Of a DNA stretch of 30,047 nucleotides, positions 1 through 9,248 are shown piece by piece. Each line of letters opens with the position of its first letter. The stretch's first letter is position 1. Source of the stretch: Nemertoderma westbladi (Eukaryota; Xenacoelomorpha; Nemertodermatida; Nemertodermatidae). The notes beneath the pieces are model-generated. The model searched no databases. It saw only the letters and a program-made list of their open reading frames with translations, and was not told the origin of the DNA. A program made the position numbers and the translations under genes. The stretch spans positions 1 through 30,047 of the forward strand of contig JAUCBJ010002411.1 of NCBI GenBank assembly GCA_032718475.1, read 5' to 3'.

Positions 1-180
1 ATTTCAACCAGTTACATCGCAGTTATTCTTCAATCTTAAAGTGATTTGTATATTATATTTATCTAAAATTAAACTTGTACAAAATCCTAATCTTTTTTTT
101 AAAACAATAATACAAAATGCTAATATTTTTTTAAAATAATTAATTCGTTATGTTCTCGGGGGTTCCCTCTGCTCTGCCAG

Positions 181-212
<32 letters not shown>

Positions 213-1953
213 TTGTGTGCTAACACTTACACTTAAAAGTGTGCTTACACCAGTCACTTAAACTCTATATAGAATTTGGGAGTACGACTACAGTCATATC
301 CAACACATGTTCAGAGTTCAGTTAATGTCCTACCCACTGTACATTAATAGAGGTGTATAAGATATGCAATAACAAATTATACTTTGTTTCAGACATCTGA
401 TTAAGCATTAATTAGAGATAAATTAATTTGTTTTTAAACACAACGGCAATATATTGAACTATTCGGTAAAGTGGAAATTAAATATTTGCCAAAAATATAA
501 TCCCCACTTTTGGCACCCATTTTATCAACTGATTAATAACAATATTAAAATGCAAGGGAAGGTCTCTGTTGTACTTCTAAATGGCAAATGATTACATTTT
601 TATTAAATCTGTATGGGTGGTCGCTCCAACGATATATAGTCCTGGTCCAGGATTCCTGGTGACAGCACCAGCCACTGCTTAGGTTGTACCCAAGGAAATT
701 GAAATGTCCCATATATTTGACACGGCTGATCAACCATACGTCCCGCCGTCGCTTTACAGTATATTAGCAATGGTTGTGCAATGCACTTAATATCGCGTAC
801 TTGTAAAGATAAGGCCCATTACATATTACACATACATACATGTAGGCCCTACCAGACGCGTTCGTGCAGTCAATCATTAGTTTGTCAGCTGTCAAGGACA
901 ACCCCAAGTCAACATTACTGTGAAGCACTATCGTACTCGTGCGTGCTGACCGAGTGATTTCTGTGTTTGCCGACATTTCAACATACAGTTAGTGTAGATC
1001 ATGCACATGTATAAAAAGAATACGCCACATATAATGAACATTATTTTTGAGTCAAACGGCCTTTTTGGGAGAATACCCTACTGCAGTCAGGGCCGCACAA
1101 GGTTTCTGCATAAAATCTTTGCAGATATCAGAATGTAAAATCAGATATGGTACTGGTAGGTTAACATTATATAGTGTAGTAATTAATAACTAATTAAATT
1201 CGGATGATTCTAGGATAATGCCTATTAATATTAATGGGAAAATGGTGTTAAAAACTCTTATTATTAATGTTTATCATGTATTCTCACTTATTTTCAAATA
1301 AAGTTAAGTAAAGATATATCCGTATAGTCCTGATTTTTCGAGGTAAAATACTGAATTGTTTTTTACTGAACGTTGTTGTTGTTTTACGGAACTGATTGTG
1401 AAATATTATGAGATTATACTAGCTAGTAATCGATTATACTACTAAAAAATGCATATTTAAAGCGGTTTTACGCAAGGTGGAACTGCGTCGAAAGTAGCTA
1501 AACTTAATCTTCACGTTTTGTGTTGATTTTTAAGAGAATACGCCTACCGTAATGGATTTCAATTTCACTCCATAATGATTTCATTATGTCATTTTCTTTT
1601 TTCAATCTGTGTGGATTTGCCCAATAATCAAGTAGTACAAAGCTTTCGTAAGAATGCGAAATTAAAATGACTAAGGAAATTAAATTGAGATGCATTACTG
1701 TATGCGAAAATAAAGAATTTTCAAATTATTATTGCTTTGTAGCCTACTGTAGCCTAAGAGAGGCCAACAATGTTTAGATGATAACCTCTCGTTTTCTCCG
1801 TAAGGGGCTTCTTGAGTCGAAACTTCAAAGATGAAAGAAAGAAAGTCTGTAATAATAAATATGGAAACAAAACGACAGTGGGTGTGGTTGAGCATCGATT
1901 ATTGATTTATCATTTTACTAAATTCTAAAGTACTGTACAGCAAAACTCTGCGC
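1..1953. other. Non-coding AT-rich flank, no gene seen
   Basis: Only short ORFs with no recognisable composition or motif occur here on either strand. The sequence is AT-rich with scattered echinoderm-like words such as AGGCCTA-type palindromes. Apart from the C run at 184-212 I see no repeat, RNA gene or conserved coding segment. Confidence 0.6.
184..212. repeat. Poly(C) run of 29
   Basis: Twenty-nine consecutive C residues follow TAA and precede TTGTG. Such a run can form an i-motif on this strand and a G-quadruplex on the other. The exact length may be wrong because homopolymers slip in polymerases and sequencers. Confidence 0.95.
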
Positions 1954-2211
1954 ATGAAAGTAACTAATTTCTTTTACCCACCCTCAGCCAAAAGCTCGAA
2001 TAAACCAGCTGATCCAGCCTATGAACCAGTTGATAAATACATGGATTCTGCCAATTTACCCGCCAATGAACCCGCCAATTTACCCAAGGAACTCATGGAT
2101 CCAGTCGATAAACAAGAGGATGCGGTCAATGAACTCATTGACCCAGCCGATAAACAGGCAGCAGTCCTCTGGCCTGGGAGAGCACGGGAATCCATACAGC
2201 TATGGCCTTAG
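1954..2211 (+). CDS. Small ORF with imperfect acidic/Pro repeats, unknown
   Basis: An 85-codon ORF of unrecognised function. It is rich in Pro, Asp, Glu and Lys. Variants of a short motif, (M/I)DP(V/A)DKQ, recur, and Leu-Pro-Ala-Asn type segments repeat in the middle. Low-complexity composition of this kind can arise by chance from a short DNA repeat, so coding is uncertain. It lies about 1.3 kb upstream of the degraded DDE integrase on the same strand and could be a remnant of that transposon or of a neighbouring exon. No start-site evidence beyond the first ATG. Confidence 0.2.
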   Translation: MKVTNFFYPPSAKSSNKPADPAYEPVDKYMDSANLPANEPANLPKELMDPVDKQEDAVNELIDPADKQAAVLWPGRARESIQLWP

Positions 2212-2375
2212 GCCCGGGTGACGACAAACAACCACCAATGGATAATACTAGTGTAAATGTCCCAATACAGAATCCACCTTGTGATAACAAACAAAATAAA
2301 TATTTTCATAATGAAATAAGTATTTTTCAAATACCAGTACATGTAATTTGGTATTAGTAGAGGATTTGCAAAACA

Positions 2376-2711
2376 ATGAGTCCTGGAAACCACATGAACA
2401 TAAGACAGAATCACAAAAATAACAGCACTAAATATAATCTAAAGAATAATGGGGTAGCAGGGGCTATTTTTGAAACACATCAGACCAACTTTGTGGGGAG
2501 GGACCACTCTCAACTCAAACTTTCTGACATATGGGATAGGTCTCAGAACTCAGAAAGTGGAAATGGAAAACCTGGCGAAACATCAGCAGCCAACGAAGGA
2601 ATTCATGTATACCCAGACGAGGATGTTGACATTAATGAAGTATCCTTAGTTAAGGCTGCAACTCGACAGTCAAAACCCTGGCAACTGTATGGTGGCCCAT
2701 CGTTATCATAA
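2376..2711 (+). CDS. Hypothetical 111-aa hydrophilic ORF
   Basis: This ORF has protein-like composition: polar, with an N-terminal Asn/His/Lys-rich stretch and an acidic patch (YPDEDVDINE) near residue 85. I recognise no domain, signal peptide or membrane segment. Its last codons (YGGPSLS plus stop) are encoded by GGCCCATCGTTATCA, a sequence that recurs four more times in the next 400 bases as part of a non-coding tandem repeat. The C-terminus may therefore be repeat-derived. It could be a fragment of the same mobile element as the integrase at 3530-4503, or not translated at all. Confidence 0.25.
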   Translation: MSPGNHMNIRQNHKNNSTKYNLKNNGVAGAIFETHQTNFVGRDHSQLKLSDIWDRSQNSESGNGKPGETSAANEGIHVYPDEDVDINEVSLVKAATRQSKPWQLYGGPSLS

Positions 2712-3529
2712 AAATAAAACACATTTAATATTTTTATAGCACAAAAATACACGAAAAAAAATTAATATTTCTCTGCACTGCTGAAAAACATGTAAAAAAA
2801 ACACAAAAAAAATACAGTACACAAAAAAATATGAAAATAAGGTACAGAAAAAAAATTGGCAAAGGAAAAAAATCGCGAGTAGTTTCGTTTGAAATGAAGT
2901 GAGTAGTTTAAAATGACTTGGTTTCCGTGTGGCCCATCGTTATCAATGAAATTATGTGAGTAGTTTAAAATGACTTCATTCCACGTGGCCCATCGTTATC
3001 AATGAAATTATGTGAGTAGTTTAAAATGACTTCATTCCACGTGGCCCATTGTTATCAATCCCATAGAAATCCAATAGGACTGGCCCATTGTAATCAGTCA
3101 GACATCTGATAAAGGAACTATCGGCACAACTACTGTAGGCTATCGGTACCTACTGCTACTCGACTTTACTCGTAAAAGTATACCCGGTACCCGCTGTGCC
3201 TTGTCGTGCCTGTAAGTTTGCAGTTCTGTACCAATGCTGACTGTTAGTAGTTAATGCTTAGTGCTGTAGTGGGTACGGTACCGTTTACTGTATTGGTCAG
3301 TTGGTTTAAGATATTACAATTCTGCAAGCAATATCTGAATATGTACAGTACACGGACTAAAGGTAGCATGTAGCAGGGTAGGCCTATATAGGCAGATAGG
3401 CTTAGGTCTTCTGTTAGTTTTTAATTAAAGTTATGCTTTAGACTCACCTATCACATGCTCATCCTACCGGATTGGTAGGCCTATATGCTATAGGCCTAGT
3501 ATAACAAAAGTATACTGGCAACTGGTATA
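2712..3529. other. Non-coding, A-rich stretch and 56-bp repeat
   Basis: The first 160 bases are A-rich with several A runs. A 56-bp tandem repeat follows (2900-3058, listed separately). The rest, to the integrase start, is rich in TAGGCCTA, GGTACC and GTACCGGT-type words. No ORF or RNA gene is seen. It may hold the 5' end of the transposon at 3530, but I could not define a terminal repeat. Confidence 0.5.
2900..3058. repeat. 56-bp tandem repeat, about 2.8 copies
   Basis: Units begin GTGAGTAGTTTAAAATGACT at 2900, 2956 and 3012, a period of exactly 56. Each contains GGCCCATCGTTATCA or the variant with TTG. Additional isolated copies of that word lie at about 2694 and, diverged, at 3081. The second and third units are nearly identical. 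Confidence 0.9.
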
Positions 3530-4503
3530 ATGCAGAAGCAGAGTTGGAAATGGCAGGATGATAAGAAACTGGAGGAATCACTTAACGACTATGTTTCAAA
3601 AAATTTCAAGCGCCGCGAAATTTTGTCATATGTGAGTTCTTCGTTCACAAATTATTCCTGGAGTTTTGCTACACTTGATCGGCGATTACGTTATTTTAAT
3701 ATTAGTTACGTCAACAAAGATGACTGTACTGTTGATAAAGTTCGAAGAGCTGTAATTGAAGAACTGCAGGGACCTTCGGCCAACTTTGGTTATCGAGCGA
3801 TGCATCAAGTCATCCGAGTAAAACACATCTTAGGGTCCCAAGAGCTTTGGTTGCTGATATGCTTAAGGATGTCGACCCCGTCGCTGTAGAAAACCGGCAA
3901 CCACTTTACAAAGTTAAGAGGCCCAAAGTACATTTCACGTGTGCCGGCGCATTCCACACTGTTTCAATTGACGGACACGATAAGCTGTGTGGATATCAAA
4001 ACAGCACATTTCCACTTGGCATCTATGGAATATTGGACACGTTCTCGAGAAAGGTCCTGAATGTTATGGTAATATATTCTAACTCTAATCCTAATATTAT
4101 TGGTCACGTCTATTATAAGCTGTTGAATGCATTAGCATATATGCCCTTATATATACGGTGTGATAAAGGCACGGAAACGACCAAGTTAACGTCATTGCAT
4201 GCTGCCATGATATCCACCCAAGGCAGTGATATTTTCACTGATCCGTGTGATTCCATTATTTATGGTCCCTCCACCACCAACAAAATAGAAAGGTGGTGGA
4301 GAGACTTGCATGAAAGACTGGTTCTGATCAAAGAAGGAGACAAGGACTGGAACTATTTAGGTTTAAAACAACCTGTCTCTACAACAATTGTAGACTCCTT
4401 TCTGTTGATACTTGCAATATCCACTCCATCAGTTTCCTGCATCGACACTGCACTGTACACTAAGATACACCAAACCAGGTTTGATCCAGCCGCGCAGCAA
4501 TAA
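3530..4503 (+). pseudogene. DDE integrase-type transposase of a DNA transposon, frameshifted
   Basis: The product would be a DDE/D recombinase that moves a DNA transposon. Two ORF pieces (3530-3889 in frame 2 and 3847-4503 in frame 1) meet at a single frame change near 3830. The N-terminal part looks helix-turn-helix-like and carries NFGYRAMH, resembling the GYRRM-type segment of IS3-family transposases. The catalytic part shows a first Asp in VSIDGHDKL, a second in IRCDKGTE and a Glu in TNKIERWWRDL, with a serine/threonine-rich GPSTT before it. This pattern matches the animal integrase-core proteins related to IS3-like (IS3EU) or Ginger-type elements; the exact superfamily is my inference. 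The C-terminal 60 residues diverge from the usual ending. A Ulp1-like fragment follows directly. Confidence 0.75.
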
Positions 4504-4889
4504 ATTATATCACAGCAAGCTGCGACATAGACAGCCAGAGGTATATCTTTCTTCCTGATTGCAACGGATCACACTTTGTAATCCACATTGCCAACCCGAG
4601 AGAGTGCACAGTTCATACTATGTGTAGTCTTAATTGCACCACCCTACCAAACAAGGTATCTAAGTGTATGTGTTTTCTGCTAAACATAATAGACAAGATT
4701 CGTGGAAAGCCTGACAGCGTCAGGAGTTGGATTGACTATTTGAATTGAATATATTGACGAATTGAATATACATCTACTTTCCCAGGACAGATAAATGGAT
4801 ACGATTGTGGGCCGTTTATTTGCTTATACGCCCTCGCCATTACAACTGGCAGTACCCTAAGTAACTATGGAGATCCCGGTTTGCACTAA
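4503..4889 (+). pseudogene. Ulp1-type (C48) cysteine protease fragment
   Basis: Reading frame 3, with no ATG start, encodes two segments typical of the Ulp1/SENP cysteine protease fold. The first has a catalytic-type His in GSHFVIHIAN, followed by a hydrophobic strand. The second has QINGYDCGPFICLYA, the Gln-x5-Cys signature with the nucleophile in DCG. In-frame TGA stops at 4746 and 4755 lie in a small local duplication of TTGAATTGAATAT-like sequence between the segments. The frame ends with TAA at 4887. Ulp1 domains are known accessories of several eukaryotic DNA transposons, so I read this as the downstream part of the same dead element. It could instead be an independent pseudogene. Confidence 0.65.
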
Positions 4890-5403
4890 TGGAAAATTTG
4901 TAATCAGGAGATCAAATATAGTGTAAATGTGAGATTTCTATATTAATAGCTCGAACTCCACACTTTGTTATCAAAACTCGGAAAAAATGCGTGCGTGTTT
5001 AAAGATTTGGTGTGTAATAGGGTAATACTGGCCATATTTTGTTAATGAAATACGAAAAGCCCCGATTTGTCATCATCCCCGGTTTGTACAAAAAATGGAT
5101 CCCCGTTTTGTTAGTGGGATATGATTATATCGAACTCCCCGGTTTGGTTGAAAAATTTCATTTTTCAATCCATTGATCTAATATACTTTATAAAAAATAA
5201 ATAATTGATTTTCCGCTTGTCTCGTGATCACTTATATCCCGAGAGAACGCAGAGAACGAGGTCAGTAATGTTTTGTATCTACAGTAGGCCTACTGTAGAT
5301 GGTGCGGATACAGGGTATAATTCGAATGGACTCGATACATATTGTATATTGTATTTGATGAATCAAAAAGTTTCATTCTTGAGTGTAATTCTGCTTCAAA
5401 TGT
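4890..5403. other. Non-coding, several CCCCGGTTTG-like words
   Basis: No coding signal. Near-copies of CCCCGGTTTG occur around 4874, 5080 and 5138, with related words at 5061 and 5101 and an inverted copy (CAAACCGGGG) near 5825. They could be subterminal repeats of the transposon at 3530-4889. I found no convincing terminal inverted repeat pair. Confidence 0.4.
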
Positions 5404-5499
5404 CACCTTTCCTAACCTTTCCTAATCTTTCCTAACCTTTCCTAATCTTTCCTAACCTTTCCTAATCTTTCCTAACCTTTCCTAATCTTTCCTAACCTT
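5404..5499. repeat. 10/20-bp minisatellite
   Basis: The units CCTAACCTTT and CCTAATCTTT alternate for about nine copies, giving a 20-bp higher-order period. The array ends in a variant reading CCTAACCTTGCCTATCTT. Confidence 0.95.
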
Positions 5500-5541
5500 G
5501 CCTATCTTAGAATTAAAAAGCTTGAGTTAATGCAATATAGT

Positions 5542-5793
5542 GTGGTACTTTTATTTAATTGTCAAGCAGTGAAGTAAAAACCTTACCGGTAGGTATGCAG
5601 TACAAATGAAACAGTAAAAAAGCAACTGACCTGTAGACGTTGCACGCAATCAGTTATCAGCTGACAACTGTCAGCTGATCACTGATTGCATGCAACGTCT
5701 ACAGGTCAGTTGCTTTTTTACTGTTTCATTTGTACTGCATACCTACCGGTAAGGTTTTTACTTCACTGCTTGACAATTAAATAAAAGTACCAC
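5542..5793. repeat. 252-bp near-perfect inverted repeat (hairpin / MITE-like)
   Basis: The left arm starts GTGGTACTTTTATTTAATTG and the right arm ends with its reverse complement at 5793. The centre is near 5667 with a 4-base loop (AACT) between GCTGAC and GTCAGC. I see only two mismatches across arms of about 124 bases. The 12-mer CTTGCCTATCTT flanks it on both sides (5497-5508 and 5797-5808), which could be a target duplication or a by-product of the adjacent CCTAACCTTT repeat. It may be a foldback element or a recent inverted duplication. There is no coding capacity. Confidence 0.9.
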
Positions 5794-6046
5794 TATCTTG
5801 CCTATCTTCCTATGAACTGGCCGACAAACCGGGGCCCCGTCCAGATCCTCAATATAAGTAGGCTAATAAGATCCAATTGATCGGCGTTCTCGCATTCACA
5901 ACCCAACCCCACTTTGTGAAAAACAATCTGGTTTAACACACACCGTCTGATTGAACCAATGATAAAAATGTTTCTAAAACGAAATTCCCAGTTTGTGAAG
6001 ATAAGTTGGTTACTATAATGTATGTACTGAAAGTTTGAAAGGAAAA

Positions 6047-6162
6047 CCGTGCTCTGTGTGTGTATCTCTCTCTGTCACGCACTTCTATATAAGAAGGCCG
6101 TGCTCTGTGTGTGTATCTCTCTCTGTCACGCACTTCTACAGACGAAGGCCGTGCTCTGTGTG
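6047..6162. repeat. 51-bp minisatellite, left remnant (2.3 copies)
   Basis: Units with period 51 begin at 6045, 6096 and 6147 (GGCCGTGCTCTGTGTGTGTA...). They are the same family as the long array at 23949-26688. The piece is cut by the 5' LTR at 6163, so the two arrays are one locus split by the retrotransposon. Confidence 0.93.
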
Positions 6163-7036
6163 TGTATTATGGGTCTTTGTTTACCTTTTTTCCTGATGCC
6201 AGAACATCGGCTGTGGAATTATTCTGTGTTTCAGACTTTAGCCAAACATTAGAACGGCTTTGATTATAGAAACGTATAAACTGTTATCATAGCACAGCAC
6301 AGCATATCACATACCAAACTGGCATATCAGCCTGTCATATCTCATAAAAACACCGCATTATTTTACTGCTATTTACTGTCGGTTATTAATTGTATCAGTT
6401 GATTGAATGTTGTTATATTTGGAGAATATCGATGAATAATCATAAAACCCCAATCTTCTTGATATACTAAAGGTTAGAGAGACCGGTTACATATAACAAT
6501 TGCGACTGACATTATATTGGTTTTGGAGTGAATCTAATGCTATTTCATAGGTCCTACAGGTGTCGGTTGCTGTTCTCTTTATATGTGACTAAAATTAGTG
6601 AAGGTCGGCAGATCAGTGTGCAGCAGTGTGCGGTAGTGTGCATGAGTGTGATAGATAACAAAGCATCTCCTAAAGAATGCGCTTTATACGTGAATCATTA
6701 GCCATCCCGTTGTGTCTAGTGTAAGTCATAACTCTGTTTACATATTTAGAGCGCCATGTCCTAAAGGAACTGTTAATATTTCCCGAAAGTGAATAATATT
6801 TGTCAGAGATTATATATTAGTGATCAATCGAATAGTAGAGTAGGCCTACACCGCAATAAGGTCAGAGCTTCCGAATCCAGTCTCCCGGGTATATCCAGCG
6901 GGTGAATGGTCGCGCATAGGCTGGCTTCGGCTAATGTAGTGTACCAAATACTTGTCATAGGCTAAAGTCGATTTATAACCTAAAAAGACACCTAAATTTG
7001 GCAGGTTAAACTGCTAAAGGTCTAAAAGCGCGAACA
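6163..7036 (+). repeat. 5' LTR of the BEL/Pao element
   Basis: It begins TGTATTATGGGTC and ends GCGCGAACA. It matches 23084-23948 almost base for base, with about 8 substitutions plus an extra GTCTAAAAG near the 3' end. A run of AGTGTGCA-type subrepeats lies near 6616-6653. The first four bases TGTA are also the continuation of the flanking satellite (GTGTGTGTA) whereas the 3' LTR has TGCA. The left junction may therefore be a microhomology join rather than the original insertion point. Confidence 0.93.
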
Positions 7037-7053
7037 ATAACAGTTTATTAAGA

Positions 7054-7102
7054 TCTTTATTGCGACGTAGGCAATAAAGACTAAAGTACCGGTCGACCGG
7101 TA
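7054..7102 (+). promoter_or_regulatory. Hairpin plus 16-bp palindrome just after the 5' LTR
   Basis: TCTTTATTGC and GCAATAAAGA form a perfect 10-bp stem with a 7-base loop (7054-7080). Seven bases later TACCGGTCGACCGGTA is a perfect 16-base palindrome (7087-7102). The position, 18-66 bases 3' of the LTR, is where retroviral RNAs carry dimerisation and packaging elements. That role is inferred by analogy only, because TACCGGTA palindromes are common in this genome. Confidence 0.5.
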
Positions 7103-8466
7103 ACCAGTAGGCCTGACTGCCTAATCACCCAAACCGGTACTTACAGCAGTACAGGTACTAGTATTATTCGATTTTGATAATTATATACCGGTAGGTCTTG
7201 ATATTTAATCAGGGAGGGCCCGCCCTGGTTTTTATTGGGATTTTACTTATTTCTGTCAGTTTTATTTATTTGTAAGTTAATATTGAGCAGAAGGCGTGTA
7301 AGCCCGCTCAACTAGTTAGGAACGTGGTGGGCTTCCAGTGCTGTAAGGTAAATCCCCCCCGAAAGAATAAGTCGTACTACTCGGTTAGAACGCATACTAA
7401 CTAACCATTTCGGAGTCTGCATATACTGTAATTTATTTAGGCTTGATAGTAGTCTGCCAGCATTTGGCTTGTATTTTGTTTGTGTAGTCTGTACGGGTAG
7501 CATAATATTTATTATTCAGAGTTTATGCGATTATTCGCAACATTCATACCCCCAAGTTTATTCCTACAGTAATTGTGCTTGTTATACATACCGTTATAGT
7601 TAAACTAACCCCGGTACTACATCAGGGCTGCTCGGCGTAGGTAAAGACTGGAGATTTTATGCTTTGGTCACTCCGGCAGATACCGTGGTTCTTTTAGCTG
7701 TACAAGTATTTTTAACTACTGATTATTTGTTGTATAAGTACTTGTACCTAATTTAGGGTTTAGTGTACAGTGCTTTCCGAAGGTAATTAGTGTGTAGGCA
7801 GTATATTTGTGTTGTAAAGTGGTTAATACGCACGTTGGCTATAGTAGGCCGCGGTAATTAACTTCTAGGTAGGAACACTCCGTGATACATAACGTAGTAC
7901 TTATAGCGCTCCGGCTATAAGTCGTCAGACGGTGGTATTTTTCCTATCTGGACAACGCAGTATATTTACTACTGCTTTATTATTTTCAAATACCGTAGTA
8001 TCCTGTCCGTTTGTAATAACCAGATATTCTAACCCCTTGTTAGGCTGGTTTGTAGATTTCTTGTAAAATTAACCCTAAAAATTCGTGCGTGTAATTTTTG
8101 TGTTTATTTAGAGATTGTAATCTCACCCCATATTTTACATAGGTTGTAGTAATAAGTAACTTAGGCAAAGTAGAATTATTTGTTTTAGTGTCCAACAAGT
8201 AGCACTTCACTGAGAGCGTACAGCTTCTGTGTAGTGACTCCCTCACCGAAATAATAACATTTATTTCGAACATCGACAAAAACCCATTATACGGGTATAT
8301 ATATATTATAAATCAACTCAAACCGATTTATAAAACAGTAGGCCTGTCATGCATCAATTAGGTCTTAATATCAGTTGGACTACTGCTTAAATAACAGTAA
8401 CAAGTAAAGTAGAGTAACTAAGTAACCCTAAAAATTCAGAAATTCAATTATTCTAAAATAATTGAC

Positions 8467-8720
8467 ATACCGGTATTTATAATAGGCCTATTATATTTAT
8501 TTTTATTTTTATAAATTTGAGCTGAAATTATATACCGGTATTCTGTAATTAATTCTAGTCTATAATTATACTTATATACACTATAAGTGTAAGCTGTATA
8601 CCGGTATTCACGATAGGCTTATTATATATTTCTATATATTTGTGCTGAAATTATATACCGGTATTCTGTGACAAACCTAGTCTGTAATAATACTTATATA
8701 CTATAAGTGTATACCGGTAC
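8467..8720. repeat. Diverged tandem repeat with ATACCGGTAT
   Basis: Two units of about 131 and 113 bp begin ATACCGGTATT at 8467 and 8598, with a third partial start at 8711. Each unit also has an internal ATTATATACCGGTATTCTGT. The second copy lacks an 18-base segment. Lies just upstream of the gag region. Confidence 0.8.
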
Positions 8721-8858
8721 TCTAATATTTTGTATATATATCACGTTACATAGCGTAACGATATCGGTAATTAATTACTAGGCTAACAGTTGATACTGAA
8801 TTATTATACTTGCTTTAACTGTAGTTCCGGCAGTAGGCATTCAACTGTATAAACAAAC

Positions 8859-9248
8859 ATGTCTGACACAAAGCAAAACCTGTCAGACAGTCTCCTAGAT
8901 ACAACCATCTGTGACGCAGACAGGAGTATGGAACGTGTAAGACCGAAGTTCAACTCACCTCCTACTGTAAGAAAGATCATCCCTCCAGTAGTAGTATCAG
9001 ACCCTAGGCTAGTCAAACATCGTAGGTCTATCATAGGCACTCGGGCTCAAGTCAAGCGGGACCAAGTAGCAGCTGTTAAACAGCTGCAACACTCGAGCCG
9101 AGAACTTAGTTTTCAGCAGCCCGATAGCTCCAGTAGTGCTGATACTGTAGAACTGACACCCGAGCGCGGAATGATGGAAAGATGGCAGATACGGTTTATT
9201 CGGATCCCCTTCTCATTCTTCCTGCATCCGTACTCACTAGGGTATTGA
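8859..9248 (+). CDS. 129-aa ORF at the head of gag
   Basis: This ORF starts at an ATG in good context (A at -3, AAACATG) and overlaps the first 67 bases of the long gag frame, which lies in a different frame. It is hydrophilic, with basic patches (RPKF, KHRRS, QVKRDQ) and a Ser-rich stretch, as is common at a Gag N-terminus. Its last 20 codons past about 9182 look random. The simplest reading is that it is the true N-terminus of Gag, now separated by a frame change near 9182, or by a programmed frameshift. It could also be a small independent leader protein. Confidence 0.55.
   Translation: MSDTKQNLSDSLLDTTICDADRSMERVRPKFNSPPTVRKIIPPVVVSDPRLVKHRRSIIGTRAQVKRDQVAAVKQLQHSSRELSFQQPDSSSSADTVELTPERGMMERWQIRFIRIPFSFFLHPYSLGY

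Larger units (their letters stand above)
7037..8858 (+). other. Long untranslated leader of the retrotransposon
   Basis: No credible ORF lies between the 5' LTR and the first gag-like ATG at 8859. It holds a strong hairpin and a 16-base palindrome near its start and an AT-rich tandem repeat near its end. No clear tRNA primer-binding site starts directly after the LTR (the sequence is ATAACAGTTTATTAAG). A leader of 1.8 kb is long for this family and may carry packaging or translation-control structure. Confidence 0.6.

Noticed and set aside
5933-6252. Short ORFs on both strands spanning the left satellite piece and the LTR start
   Set aside because: Generated by the 51-bp repeat and running into LTR sequence.
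7037-7060. tRNA primer-binding site directly after the 5' LTR
   Set aside because: I could not match the bases after the LTR to a tRNA 3' end with confidence; a search against the species' tRNAs would be needed.
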